From assembly GCF_018812025.1 (NCBI RefSeq), contig NC_063049.1, positions 16,825,258 through 16,889,257 on the forward strand: DNA of 64,000 bases. Reading direction: 5' to 3'. Every line of letters starts with the position of its first letter. Position 1 is the first letter of the stretch. Shown here piece after piece: positions 11,718 through 24,076 of this stretch. This DNA comes from Megalobrama amblycephala (lineage: Eukaryota; Chordata; Actinopteri; Cypriniformes; Xenocyprididae). A program made the position numbers and the translations under genes. The notes under the pieces were generated by a model, which saw only the letters and a list, made by a program, of their open reading frames with translations, was not told the DNA's origin and made no database searches.

Positions 11718-12005
11718 GTCTCAGGTTACGCATGTAACCATGGTTCCTTGAGAATAGGGAACAAGATGCTGCGTCTCTTTACCATGCCTCAGTGCCCGCC
11801 TGCTTACAGTCCCTTCAGACAATAAGCGGATGACATGTTTTTTGGCCGCCCCTTATATACTTGTGGGTCGCATTGTTATGATGTCATGGGCTGTCGCCGG
11901 TCAATATGATATTGGCAAAATTGGATTGGCAGTTCCCCCAGCGCTCTGACGCAGCGTCTTGTTCCCTGTTCTCAGGGAACCATGGTTACATGCGTAACCT
12001 GAGAC
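11718..12005. mobile_element. Small hairpin-ended MITE, copy A
   Basis: Starts GTCTCAGGTTACGCATGTAA and ends with its inverse, ...GCGTAACCTGAGAC. The inverted repeats are about 58 bp, and each is itself a double hairpin (GGTTAC/GTAACC, then GTTCCCTGAGAA/GGGAAC) closed by GTCTC/GAGAC. It is 288 bp long and non-coding. Confidence 0.85.
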
Positions 12006-12536
12006 ATTTTCTAGATAATGATTATTGGTGTGCAGTCACACAAACAAAATACAAATGGATAACATAATTTCTCTGAAGAAGACTTTATAAATTGCTTAAT
12101 GTAAAAAAAAAAAAAAAAAAAAAACCTTTGGCCTGTACAAAACTACTGGTCTACTCTGCTTTAGTGAATCTCACAGAATACGTCAAGTAAATGTGTAAAG
12201 AATTCAGAAAAAGAAGAAAAAAAAAAAATAGAAAAAAACTTCTTAAATGTGTTTTTTACTTTTAGGTACAAATATTTTATTTGAAGGTACAACAGAATTC
12301 TGAGCTCTACTGACATCTGTGGTTAAATAAAAAATGGAAGTTACTTGTTTAGTAGCAATGCAACAAAAGATTTTTTCTCACCATACTCAACAGCTCTAAA
12401 TATAAATAATAATTATAGGCTTACCATAGTGAAACACAGAATTAATTTACTGAAGAGTACATTAATGAGTTTTGTCAAAAAAAAAAAAAATTGATTAAAA
12501 ATACTGTAAAAACATTATATATGACAGTATGCCCCC
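12006..12536. other. A+T-rich DNA with poly-A tracts
   Basis: Poly-A runs at about 12103-12124, 12210-12230 and 12478-12491. Nothing else recognisable. Confidence 0.5.
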
Positions 12537-12812
12537 TGTCACAGTTCCCTCGTCTCCAGGACTCCATTTCCCATGATCCTCCTGTTTCTTCACCTGCACT
12601 CACTTCCCTCGTCAGCTCCTCATCATCACTCATCACCTGCACCTGGACTCTATTATCATCACTCCCTTTATATGGCACTCACTCCCTGCACTTCTTGTCT
12701 GTCCTAAATGTTATATGAAGTGTTTAGATGTTGTCTCCTTGTTTCTCTAATAAATACCCATTGATTGTGGAAATCCGTAAACGCCTCATCTCTACAACGT
12801 CGAACCGTAACA
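12537..12812 (+). mobile_element. Probable solo LTR
   Basis: Begins TGTCACAG and ends AACA. It contains a TATA-like TTTATATGG (about 12666) and AATAAATA (about 12749) in promoter-to-polyadenylation order. Length 276 bp suits a Gypsy-type LTR. The adjoining gag-like relic reads the other way, so the two may be separate insertions. Confidence 0.5.
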
Positions 12813-13789
12813 CCCACCTCTGGGAAGACGCATTCGTGCACTGTAACAGTCTAACTGAGGAGGAAGGGTGGGGGCTCTGGAGGGAGGAACCATGGTGGAT
12901 GCTTGGCTCTTGACACCAGGGGACGATGGATGGAAAGAAAATGGGACCGTGTGACACTGATGGTCCTGGAGGCTGAGATGGAGCCGCAGTGAAGATGACC
13001 CGAGATGGAGCCAGGGTGCCGAGAACCGAGGTAGAGCTGGTGGGACTGAGGACCAAGCCAGAGCCAGAGGGAAGGTGGAGCTAGACAGAGCCAAAGGGGT
13101 GGAGAGATGGAGCATAGCAGACGGCTCAGAAGTCTGTAGCACAGGCACCAAAGGTGTCTCAGAACCAGCGTGGGCACAGAAGAATTTGAGCTGGGTGGAA
13201 TCAGAGGAGTCACAGGAGACTTTGAGCTATACAGAACCAGCAGGGAGGGGAGATTTAGGAATACATCCTCTTCCAATGTAAAATATATTACAGAGGCCAG
13301 CTTTAGCTCACCCTCAGTGGTGGGAGTGTGGGTGGGGTCTTCCTCCATGCCCTCGTACTCCACTAATACTCCCATTATGTTGAAGCACATGGTCAGATTT
13401 TTCGTGACATATGGGCTCCAGGGCGTCATTTGGCTCAGTCCTCTTTACAGGCGCTGACTCGTGGCAGCGTGGCATGCTTTTAGTGATTGTGGCATGCTCG
13501 AGTCTGCAATGGGCTCTACCATCATGCGGGGCGAAGGCTGGCTGGGCTCTGGGTTTGGAGTGGGGCTGGTGAAGTCCTCCGCTGGGAAGATGGAGAAGTT
13601 AGATCCATTTTTCACCAGCATCCACTCCACAAACGCAGTGAAATTCTCCTGAGGACCGACACAGAGCAGGCATGCTTTGGTTTCTGCATTCAAGCTGGTA
13701 TAATAAAAGTTGCACAGGGAGCAGCCCAGAAAATCCATGTAGCACACCAGTTCTAGTGGTTTTTGTTCCACATTTGGAAAATATGTCAC
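12724..13789 (-). pseudogene. Gag-like proline-rich retroelement ORF relic, copy 1
   Basis: Read on the minus strand from 13789. The first part has FTAFVEWMLVKNGSNFSIFP followed by a Ser/Thr/Pro-Glu-Pro linker; the second (13429 onward) has GVLVEYEGMEEDPTHTPTTE. Both match the relic at 32653-33163 in the same order. The C-terminal part is proline-rich (LPLALAWSSVPPALP) and shares GTLAPxR and PSVSxxPI spacing with 23200-23740. Frameshifts and stops break it into three frames. Such frames recur in cyprinid genomes next to LTR-like ends; I infer a gag-like retroelement origin but recognise no protease, reverse transcriptase or integrase. Not a host gene. Confidence 0.55.
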
Positions 13790-13799
13790 AACACTGAAG

Positions 13800-16700
13800 T
13801 AAAGTTGATCACAACTTCCCTTTCACGCAGACCTTAATTTCTTTAAGAAAAAAAAAAAATCTTACTGACACTAAACCTTTAAACAGTAGGATTTATATAT
13901 ATGTATATGTACATCATAATTACATCAAAGTATTTCTTTACCGCCTTTAATTTATGTATTTTTAATATCATTAGATATTATCAAAAATCCTTGAATGTGT
14001 GGTGACAGAATCATGAAGGTACATAAACAATGTTCAGAATAATGTTCGTTAGATACTTAGCCAGCTTTCCTGGTGGCAGAGCCTCAGAAAGTTCTCGGTT
14101 CTGTTCACAGCTCTTCGTGAACTGTGCTGCAGTAATTTGTCAGTGGAGACAGTAAGCGTTCAAACAGAGCTTGTGAAAGCTCAAGGCTCAGCTATTTACT
14201 TCTCGAGATCTGTGGGAAATATCTGAGGTGTGACTTTTGACCTGTCATTCTCACAGCTCTCAAACACACCCTCACAGCATCATCACAAGACTTCCCCTGT
14301 GTTTTACATCACAGCTTTCAATAACTAAATCACAAGTACATAAACACACCGTCCTGACCCTGGGCTGCAGTTCATAAAGTTCTTGCCGAGTAGCGATGTA
14401 CCTGCTGAGTTCCTTTCAGCCATACACATGAAGAAAAAAGAGAAATATTACAGTATAATAAATGAAGAAAAAAAATCATTAAAAGAATGAAATTCTTGGA
14501 AAGTAAACTTTGGCATTGTCTTTTAATATTATTTCTTAGACAAAAATATTTTAACAAAACTGCTTCATATCTTATTAATAGTTGGAAAAACTGAAACAGA
14601 TATTTAAATACTTTTTTTAATAATTAAGATCAGATGGAAGGGAACAAAATATTAAGGAATAACTGGTGACAGACCACTGAATTATTCATAAAATAATGCA
14701 CACCAGAGGTGGTAGTGCGGCCATGACTGCCCCGTATTACAATTCTTTTTACTTAATGGTTACACCACATTTAAACTTTTCATGAAAATGGTATAAAAGT
14801 TTTTTAAAACCATATGAATCCAATAATAATATTCATTGGAAAATTGTGCCTCTACCTACATTTTTCTCCAAAAACATAGTTTACAATTACAATTACAATT
14901 CACTGCAGTTTCCAGCTAAAATGAACACTAGTGGCAGTAAAACACCAACAACTTGTATTTCTTTTCTCACAAATTGATTACAGGTACACATTATCAATTA
15001 ATAAAAATGTATTGCCCTTGCATTAAACTTGCTCGGTAGCTTACCTGATACAGCACTGCACTTGAGATGGAGAGCTTGTGTACAAGTCCAGTGAATCATG
15101 AGTCAAGCAAGCTAAAATGCCTTGGTTGCTTCAGTGCATGCATTTTTATATCAAGTTTGCTTTTGTTAACACTATCGGATTGCTAACCTAACACTATTGG
15201 TTAAGTTTAGGATAGGGTTTATTGTGTGTGGTATGTTATTTTCAAATGCAATTGAGAATAAACCATTCAGGGACACTCACTGGACATTTAATTTTCAAAC
15301 TGTCACGATACATACAACAACCATCATAATAAGGTTGCCAGATTCATGTTCATCTGTTTTGGATAAAACTCAACATGCTTTTCGCACCACTTACTGGATG
15401 TTTCACTTTGAAAGTGTCGCAAAACGTGCAAGCAGTCTAATATTTTACAGAAATGTTGCCAGAGGCATGTTTTCCCAATGAGCCTGGGAACGTGGTACAT
15501 TTCTAAGAACTTGGCACATTGTTTTTTTTTGTTTTTGTTTTGTTTTTAAACTTCTTTGTTACTGACCCATGCGATGAGAGGCACTAGTGGTCAGCACTGC
15601 ATGAGAAACTGATGTTTTCGGGCTGCACAGCCTGAGGCTTTGGAGGCCTGTGACAGTCTGATGCCCGGGGCACTGACCCCACTCACCCGCTCTATGATCC
15701 AGTCTAGCCTAGGAGTATTTGAAACTGTATGCCATGACATAAGGCCAAAAATATAAAACAATCAGAAAAAAGTTTTATCACAAAATAAACAGCCTGTTTC
15801 CTGATTCAATAAATACAATGTAAAAACATTTTTATGTACATTAGTACATTAGTGCATTACAATGTAAATTTTTTCTGGTGAAAATGCCAATAGCTGCAAG
15901 CTAAGCTTGACAAGAAAGTAACAATATCTGAATGTGTTTGAAATCAATTTGGGGATGCCAGTAAAGCACTTTAAATTGAAATGAGAGAGAAAAGGACAGG
16001 CACTTTTCAATGCTGAGACGTAAAATGCTGCGCAAGCCTGGTTTCTCTTGTTAGAGCAGGTGTCTCTGTTTCGTGTTAATCGGGTCTTTCACTCTCTTTG
16101 TTCACGTCACTGTCACTCACACCCACATGTCCCTCCTCCCTCTTTGTGAACTTGAACATATGCCACTATCCAGCATGTCTGTCCACGTGCCCATTTCTGC
16201 TTCCACTTCCACGCCTTGTTATAAACATACCACGTATGAATATCAGCACACACGTACAAACACCCCGCGACACCTGAAAGGTGGCCAATCAACAACATAT
16301 GTGTGTGGGGTGTGCCAAAGCCAAAAGGCGTCTCTTTAATTAGCCGCCCGCTGCTTTCTGGCAGTGAGGTGATCACGGGAAATTGCCAGTGTTCACGTGT
16401 CCCCCATCTGAGCTTCTCACTGCAGTCTGGAGTTTTCTCATTTTACAACAGACATGAGTCAGACCCACCAGGAGAGTTAGTGATTTGCAAACACGCAGCT
16501 GAGTAATGCTGAGACGCCTGATGGAGGGGAAGAGCCTCAATGTTTGTATCAACTTATGCAGTGGATTTACAGTGCAATTGTCATACAAAATACTGCTCTA
16601 CTTGTGATGTAAAATCTGCCAAAAGTATAAAAATGACCTATTTAGATTAAAGTTGGCCCTATTGTGACATATATCTGAATAAAACGGCTTCTTGAACAAG

Positions 16701-17040
16701 AAAAAAGATGTAGGGCAGGACTTGGTTTTGTCCATCGGGAATTGACTGGATCATTGTGGTTTGCTACTGCTGTGATGTCATGTGATTGACAGGTTGATCG
16801 CGCCCTTATGCCAGTAAACACATCATCAAAGAAGAAAAGAAATGTTGCTGCAAGAGAAAGGGGAAGTTAATTTGATGAAAGACTATGGGGGTACTTGAAT
16901 TAAAAAAAAAAAAAAAAAATAGTGATGTGCATGGATAAATTATTTCTAAAAAAATACTGTAATATTCCATAAACACACACATGCACATAAAAAAGAATTG
17001 TCTATTTTAATTTCAATGGTCACTTTAAGTTAGTGATATC
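13800..17040. other. unique DNA, no gene recognised
   Basis: A+T-rich with poly-A runs (13848, 16902). No coding exon is recognisable; short open frames near 15197-15481 and 16073-16588 show no family features. 15960-16540 is lower in simple repeats and higher in G+C than its flanks and carries a TTTAATTAGC homeodomain-type site (16334), so it is a possible conserved non-coding element. Confidence 0.4.
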
Positions 17041-18250
17041 AACTTTACAAGAGTTCTATGCAAATAAACCATAATGTGCGTTCACACAAAAGACGGAAAC
17101 TATAACACTAACTATATATAAAGATTTAATAATCACTCTAATATATGAAAATAGGGTCCACACCACATCTATAATGATAATGACACAATGGTACGATATC
17201 ATTGGAATCACTTTCAGAACTATTTTTTATTCCAGTTAATGAATGATAAAATCATTGACATCCAATCAGAATTCGCCTGACTTTAATGAGCTCGAGCATT
17301 TACAGCGTTTGTAGCGGTTTGTACAGTTATTAATCAATTTATGGGTTATATATATATGAATTATAATAAATCATAAAGCTTTATGATCAATTATGACGCA
17401 TATATCAACCCAAGGGGGAATTAAACATATATTGTGAATTAATTACAACGAATTATAATCAATCACATATATGATTAGTTCTTGTTTAATAATTATTTAG
17501 GGAAACTATGTTTGTCCAGAAAACCCTAGCTCCTCAGAATATTATAAACGGATTTATTCTTTGGCCACAAGAATAAATTCCTATTATAGCATCAAAGCAT
17601 AAAGTGATCGAAAAACTTTAAAGTGACTTGGTTTTTGTTGAAGGAACAAAAAGAACAATCGAGCATGAATAATGTGTTTAATATATGCAAACTACGACTA
17701 CAGAGGTTATACGGCTATACATAGGATATACTCTACACATATATACAAGAGTGAAAGTAGGAAAGGAAAGAGAGAAGGCAAGTAGCAAAACCTAACAGTC
17801 CTTGAAAGCCAGCACAGAAATCAGTTTCATTATCTAAGATTCAGAAACGGTACTTGCGTCAGTTTGCTTGCTGGGTTTCAGTTCAGTGCTGCTGCAGTTC
17901 ATTGGCTTCTTCCGTTTCCGCGGGAGGGTTTGAACTGAGGCCGTGAAGGTTAGTTTTCGCCGAAGAGATGGTGGTCTCGAGAGATGAGCACGATGGAAGC
18001 GCGTCACCGTGACGTCCGGGAGAGACGTGCATGAGTGGGCGATGGATGATTCAGGGCAGTCGGGAAAACACACAGGAGAATCCTGGTGATTCTCTTTTAT
18101 GACAGATAAGCCAACACACCTCCTTGAGGTGGAATAGCCAATAACATTGGTGCAAAGTTGGCGGGCAAGCTTTTCCTTTGTCTGGTCTCCTAGCTGAATT
18201 TGCATAATTGATGAGTATCAGATCGGATTTCGAGATGGAGTACTTTTTTC
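17040..18250. other. A+T-rich stretch and unassigned 123-codon minus-strand frame
   Basis: 17070-17230 begins with GTGCGTTCACAC, a motif seen at hAT-type MITE ends, but no partner end was found. A minus-strand open frame, 18205 to 17834, lies in a local G+C-rich island. Its product is rich in Ser/Thr and basic residues (LPRKRKKP near its C-terminal third), has no membrane segment and matches no family known to me. It may be chance or repeat-derived; no splice signals or neighbours support a gene. Confidence 0.3.
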
Positions 18251-20060
18251 ACAATATCATTAAACAAATAGAACAATGCCTTTGACAGCCATGTGATATA
18301 CATAGGTGAGTGATGCGTGAGGAGAGCTTTACATAGACACCAAGCTTGTTATGTAAGAAAAGCGTATAAAAGAAGTTATGGTTTACAGACAAAATTCCAT
18401 CATTAAAACTAAAGCTAACTCAACTACAGTTATTTAAACTAAGTCTAAACACTAGGAAACATGCATACGCATGAGATATATGACGGGTACATTTTGGCAG
18501 TTATATTTTACATATACAGTCTTCAATGCATGTTTGTGTGTTTTTGTGTGTGTCTGTGTGCATGTGGTGTGTGTTGGAATGTGATCTGGCACTCACATGA
18601 GGGGCCCCCTTTGATGTCCCAAGAGCTAGGAAATTGGGCCCTCTGTCTTACCTCGGAGGGTAACAAAAATGTCAGAGTGTCTGTTTTTCTCTGGACCGGC
18701 CGGAGCTGAGGTCAGATTACAACACAGTCCAGCATGCGAGAAGCATCCTGAAGATTCCAGATTTTATTGACTGTCCTGATAAGTGTGCATATGCTACACG
18801 TTAGACAACAAAACTGCAGCGCGTGCTTACAATAAACATTATTATTATTATTATAGTTATCAATATACTTATAGTAATCAAATAAAATTAACTGTGACAG
18901 TAAAAATAAACCTCACTGCCTCTTTTTCATTTGTTAAAAATTAAGTATGTTGTCTACATAGACTAAGGTCTATTGTTCTTTTATTTATGAGGCTTTAAAT
19001 TGTTTAATATGCGCCTCATCCTTTCTATGTGAATGGGCAGCAAAGTGCTTATGATCTTGAACTATTGAAGACAACATCACATGAGTACTTATTATATGAA
19101 TTCTTACGAGACAAAATATAGTCAAGAAATAGTCAAAAATAATCAAGAAACACCACAGATCAGCCAAACAGGCCACAAGATTTGGTACATAAATATACAA
19201 CAAGGACAACTATCCATAAACAAATCATTTTGCTGAAGAGCAACAAACTCATTCTGACATCATAAGCACAATGTGACAAAATCTACAACAATGTAAATAT
19301 AATTTGTTACTCATTTTGAAGCCATCATTCATGCCTTTCCCAATAAGGTATTCAGCTTCAGGCACATCCCAACATGAGAATATACAATGCATTATAAGGT
19401 GCATTACAAAGCATAATTATTGCATTAAAAATACTTTTAATGCATTATAAATAAAGGCTTTAAGTAAAGTGTTACCAAACTACGTAAAAAGTAAAATCAA
19501 AACAAAACAAACAAACAAATAAACAAACAAAACTACAAAAAACACTGAGTAAATGGTTATTTTTTAAACATTATTTACTTGATCTAAAAAATCATTTACA
19601 ATGACTATGGCTTTATGTTTGATTGAGAGGCACCTGCTCCACACAAGCTCTCACCCCAGGCCACTTGCTGGTGGATGTGGCATGCTGTAATCTGATCACG
19701 GAGCCTTTGATATGGAGCCGACCTCCAGATGAGCTCAACCTTGATCTACAGCTGCAGAGATGCAACATGAAAGGACATGGAGTAGGATGGTGGTGGTGTG
19801 TTTGCAGAGGCCTCAGATGCACTCATACAGGCACACCTACCCATAAAGCTACATGTCAGCATTTTTGTGAAGGTGATTAGGATTCTGTTTAGAAGCGCAA
19901 ATGTTAGATAGCCTATCTGTCAGACACAGCTAAACAACTGCGTGAAAATCCTATATAGTGCTAAACAGACTGATTCCGATGTTATCTGCATTAGTGACTG
20001 TGGGTGTGAATCTGTGTCTATGTACACGTTCTCATAATCATGGAATACATATAACAGTGT
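18251..20060. other. unique DNA, no gene recognised
   Basis: Mostly A+T-rich. 19620-19870 is a small G+C-richer island without a protein signature. ATT and AAAC runs occur near 18838 and 19498. Confidence 0.45.
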
Positions 20061-20069
20061 GGGAGAAAC

Positions 20070-20381
20070 GTGTCAGGTTACACATGTAACCATGGTTCCC
20101 TGAGAAGGGGAACGAGACACTGCGTCCAAAGACACTATGGGAAACACCTCCAGCATGGTGGTGTCTGAAGCATGTGATTCAAACGTAACAATGTCATTGG
20201 CCGGCAACAGCCCGTGATGTGGCTATGTGTGTGACCGTGAGTACAAGAGGGAACCTGTAATACACGTCAACAACTTCTTTGTCTGAAGAAGACGTTACCA
20301 GGTATGCCAAAAGCATGGCAGCGAGATGCAGTGTCTCATTCCGCTTTTCAGGGAACCATGGTTACATGTGTAACCTGAGAT
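20070..20381. mobile_element. Small hairpin-ended MITE, copy B
   Basis: Starts GTGTCAGGTTACACATGTAA and ends with the inverse ...TGTAACCTGAGA; same family as 11718-12005. The terminal repeats contain the GGTTAC/GTAACC and GGTTCCCTGAGAA/GGGAAC hairpins. It directly abuts the larger element at 20382, as in copy A but on the other side. Confidence 0.8.
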
Positions 20382-22062
20382 GTTCCCTTTCTAATGGGAA
20401 TGCGCACTGTGTCAGAAGACACTATGGGGAACAAGTATCCACTCCGCCATGCTGAGGGAATAATTGTCTGAATGGCAATGCAAAGCAAAAAAGAAGGTTC
20501 AATGGACTTAGATGCCAGGACCAATCCCTCACTCAAACACAGGGCTGTTAGTGACACTATTCCATAAGCCATAACCTAGGCCCATGCCCTAAGCAATGAA
20601 GAACGGCGGCCTCAGCAGAACAACTCAAAAAGGGAGAGGAGGCCAGCCCTACTCAACCTTAGAGACAGTTTACCAAGGTGGCCCCAAGGTGGCCTCACAG
20701 TGGGTCGAACACTTGATGTCACTGTCTAGCTGGAGCTCAAGTGAGCGGCGGCCTCAGCAGAACGACTCTCAAAAAGTGAGAGGGGGCCAGCCCTACTCAA
20801 CCTTAGAGACAGTTTACCAAGGCAGCCTCACAGTGGGTTGAACACTTGATGTCACTGTCTAGCTGGAGCTCAAGTAAGCAGAGGCCTCAGCAGAATGACT
20901 CTCAGAAGCCAGCCTAACTCAACTAAAAGACAGTTATCAAAGTGGCCACACAGAGGGCAAAACACTTGGTGTCATTGTTGAACTGGAGCTCAGGTGAGCG
21001 GAGGCCTCAGTAAAACAACTCTCTATAATGAGAGGAGGCCAAACATACTCAACCTAAAAGACAATTTTTCAAGGTGGGGGGCTCAGATGAGCAGAGGGCT
21101 AGGCAGAATGATCCTCAGATCGAGATGAGGCCAAACTACACTCAATCTTAAAGACAGCTCACCACAGTGGCCCACAGAGGGCCGTCACACTTAGTGACAC
21201 TGTCTAGATAGAGCCCAAGAGAGCGGAGGACTCAATCGAACAATCCTGAGATCGAGGTGAGGCCAAACCACACTCAAGGCTAAAGGACAGCTCACCACAG
21301 CACACACTTAATAACACTGTTTAGATAGAGCCCAAGAGTGCAGAATCCTCAACCGAACGATCCTCAAATCAGGATGAGGCCAAACTCAATGCTAAAAGAC
21401 AGCTCACCACAGCAGCCCACAGAGGGCCAACACACTTGTCTAGCTGGAGCTAAGGTGAGCTGAGGCCTTAACTTTTGCATTGCTTTATAGTAAGAGGAGG
21501 CTCAACATACTCAATCTCAGCCACCAAGAATCCTCAGAATTATGTAAATAAAAATCAAATAGCAGTACCAGATCTTGCAACAATATTCCTGTTCGAATGC
21601 CGTGCTCCGCCTACAACCCCCATGCTCGATCCTGCCTAACCGCAATGTCGGCTGTGGGACCTAAGATGCAGAAAGTAGGTGCTTAACCAAACGCACATCC
21701 CACATCTGTAGTAATAAGGATGAAGCGAACATTCATTGAGAAATCCTCACAATGTGCTCATTCAGCTCCCTCGAGAACTAAACGCATGTGCTCCTCAGTC
21801 ATGCACAGAACAGACGCTTCCTGTTCAAAAGCTCAGCAGAGTGCTTCTTCATGATAATCACGTTCACAAGTACGCAGACAAACATCTCCTGAAGACAAAA
21901 GAAATTGTTGATGTGTACTACAGGTGCCCTCTTGTACTCACAGTAGCACCTGTAGCCACGTCACGGGCTGTCGCCAGCCAATGACATTGTTGCATTTGAA
22001 TCACGTGCTTCAGACACCGTCACACTGGAGGCATTCCCCATAGTGTCTTCGGACACAGTGCA
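20382..22062. mobile_element. Hairpin-ended non-autonomous element, copy B (large part)
   Basis: The left end GTTCCCTTTCTAATGGGAA is followed by CACTGTGTCAGAAGACACTA; the reverse complement of the right end gives CACTGTGTCCGAAGACACTA. The right end continues for more than 100 bp as the inverse of the MITE at 20121-20225 (GGCATTCCCCATAGTGTC, CACGGGCTGTCGCC). The interior is a degenerate tandem array. No transposase. Confidence 0.65.
20604..21480. repeat. Degenerate minisatellite, about 8 units
   Basis: Units marked by GGCCTCAGCAGAA or variants start near 20608, 20750, 20883, 21003, 21096, 21237, 21344 and 21463, so spacing varies from about 93 to 142 bp. Shared words are 'agacagtttaccaagg' and 'tagctggagctcaag'. 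Confidence 0.8.
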
Positions 22063-22255
22063 ACACTTTTTTTAAATGATATTGAAATTTTGCAATAAGA
22101 ATTATGAAATTTCAATTGTATGGAAAGCTTTGATATCATAAAAAATCGTATTTAAAGCAAAAATTACTATATTGTAATATATATCATTATCGTGATATAA
22201 ATTTTCTCATATCGTGATATAAGATTTTGGTCATATCGCCCAGCCGTAGTTATCA
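22063..22255. mobile_element. hAT-type terminus fragment
   Basis: Reads ATCGTGATATAAGATTTTGG then TCATATCGCCCAGCCGTAG. The reverse complement, CTACGGCTGGGCGATATGA, is close to the usual CTAGGGCTGGGCGATATG end of fish hAT elements. The other end is absent. Confidence 0.5.
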
Positions 22256-22259
22256 TCAT

Positions 22260-23000
22260 GTCTAGATGCAGGTGCTTCATCTCAAACCTCAGGATAAACA
22301 GAGAGACTAATATTAGCGTAGACGCCATTCTTCTTATGATGTATCGAGTACATCAGGTGTTATGGGAAGTGTTCCTGGTTCTGGCTGACCTAATCTATGC
22401 AGCCTAACAATTTACATGAATTGAATTATAGAACTAGATAATGTGTTATGTGTATGCAAGTTTGAACAGATGTGTTTATAGTCTAGATTTAAACTGACAG
22501 AGTGTGTCTGCTTCCCGAACAGTGATAGGAAGACTGTTCCAAAGTTTAGCTGCTAAATAGAAAAAGGATCTGCCGCCTGCAGTTGATTTTGATATATTTT
22601 TGAACTGGCTTGAATTCTGAGATCGCAATAGACATGAAGGACTATAATGCATTAAGAGCTCGCTCAGGTACTGGGGAGCTAAACCATTTAGTGCTTTGTA
22701 GGTAAGTAGTAAGATTTTAAAATCTATGTTTAACAGGGAGTCAATGCAGTGTTGACAGAACCGGGCTAATATGGTCATACTTCCTGGTTCTAGTAAGAAA
22801 TCTAGCTGCTACGTTATGGACCATCTGTAGTTTGTTTAACAAGCGAGTGGAACAACCACCCAGTGGAGCGTTACAGTAATCTAGCCTTGAGGTCATAAAC
22901 GCATGAACTAGCTGTTCCACATTCGTCGTTGAGATCATATGTCGTAGTTTAGATCTATTTTTAAGATGGAAGAATGCGGTTTTTCCAATGTAGTCTTCAT
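22260..23000 (-). pseudogene. LINE reverse transcriptase 3' end (L2/CR1-like)
   Basis: Minus-strand frames give KTAFFHLKNRSKLRHMIS, VHAFMTSRLDYCNAPLGG, LQMVHNVAARFLTRTRKYDH and then ILLLTYKALNGLAPQYLSEL and KLWNSLPITVREADTLCQFK. This is the conserved C-terminal tail after the reverse transcriptase domain in fish LINEs. The two parts are separated near 22730-22750: the expected LHW has become LH-TGA, and a one-base shift follows. The 5' part, including the catalytic core, is missing, as in typical 5'-truncated LINE insertions. The family inside the L2/CR1/Rex group cannot be fixed. Confidence 0.85.
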
Positions 23001-23199
23001 CGTCGCTGCTCGTCATGCCCAGAATAAAGCCCATTTCCTCGGCCTGTATCAAGTTTGTCATCATCGCTGATCCCAGCCAGCCTCCCTCTCCCACCTCCTC
23101 TTCATCATTCAGCCAGTTCATCAGCCCCACCTCCGCTGATTCCCTTCAGGCCACTATTATACCACTCCATTTACATTACAGGTCTTCTGGTCTCCAGCA

Positions 23200-23740
23200 T
23201 TGCCCAGTCAAGTGGATCCCCTGGCTCTGCCTCCAGTCGCTGATCCCATCACTCCACCTCAGCCCGTTGACCTATCGGCTCTGCCTTGGCTCCTCCCTCC
23301 CTCTGCTCAACGAGAGACCATCGTCCTCATGGCTCCACCGGGCTCCTTTGTCCCTCCAGCTCCGCCTTGGTCAGACATCACCCTGCCTGCACCACAGACT
23401 TACAGGCCTTCATCTACAATTCGTCCCTCCATCCCTATGGCTCCAGCAGGCTCCGCCTGGTCCTGAGTCCCACCGGCTCCTCCTCAGTCCTCTGGCACCC
23501 TGGCTCCACCTCGGATGCTCATCGTGGTGGGTCTGCCTTTGTCTCCAAAGCCATCAGTGTCATTCAGTCCCATCAGCTCTCCGTCTGCACCCTGGTCTCC
23601 TCTTCCAATAGCTCCATCTCTGTCAGTCGTTCCCCTGGTGTCATCAGCCAAGACTGGCTACTCTTCCTATCATTGCCTCCCTGGCTCCTCCCACCATCAT
23701 CGCCACACTGGTATCTTCCAACGGAGCCTCTTCCTCCAAA
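23200..23740 (+). pseudogene. Gag-like proline-rich retroelement ORF relic, copy 2
   Basis: One frame with a single in-frame TGA at 23464-23466 runs through MPSQVDPLALPPVADPITPP, FVPPAPPWSDITLPAPQ, GTLAPPRMLIVVG and SVSFSPISSPSAPWSPLP. It is proline/serine/leucine-rich throughout and lines up with the C-terminal part of the relic at 12724-13789. No nucleic-acid enzyme domain. Its ends are not defined; the segment just left (23000-23200) is of unknown origin. Confidence 0.55.
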
Positions 23741-23812
23741 AAAATGTCCCCACAAAGTCAAGGATTTTGGATATTCCCATCTTTGTGATGAAATTTTGTA
23801 CCTGAACCACAA

Positions 23813-23813
23813 A

Positions 23814-23847
<34 letters not shown>

Positions 23848-23849
23848 AC
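23813..23849. repeat. (CA)n microsatellite
   Basis: About 17 CA units with one CAAACA interruption. Confidence 0.95.
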
Positions 23850-23851
23850 TT

Positions 23852-24076
23852 GTATATATGGTTTACAGGGACTCTCAGACATAATGGTTTTTATACTGTA
23901 CAAACGGTATATTCTATCCCCCTACACTACCCCTACCCTTAAACCTTCCCATCACAGGAAACTGTCTGCATTTTTTGAGTTTCAAAAAAAAAAAAAATTA
24001 AAAACAATGTTTAGTATGTTTTTTAAGCCATTTGGTTTATGAGGACACAGGAAGTGTCCTCATAAACCATATATAC
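23852..24076. mobile_element. 225-bp MITE-like element
   Basis: The left end GTATATATGGTTTACAGGGAC and right end GTCCTCATAAACCATATATAC are inverted repeats of about 21 bp with two mismatches. An inner hairpin (GAGGACAC...GTGTCCTC) lies at 24039-24063. Repeated text of this type is common in zebrafish and carps. Non-coding. Confidence 0.7.

Noticed and set aside
17834..18205. 123-codon minus-strand frame as a host gene
   Set aside because: No domain, no splice or neighbour support, and no conserved motif; kept only as an unassigned stretch.
20604..21480. CRISPR-like array
   Set aside because: Units are degenerate, spacing is irregular and there are no unique spacers between constant repeats; the setting is a fish transposon.
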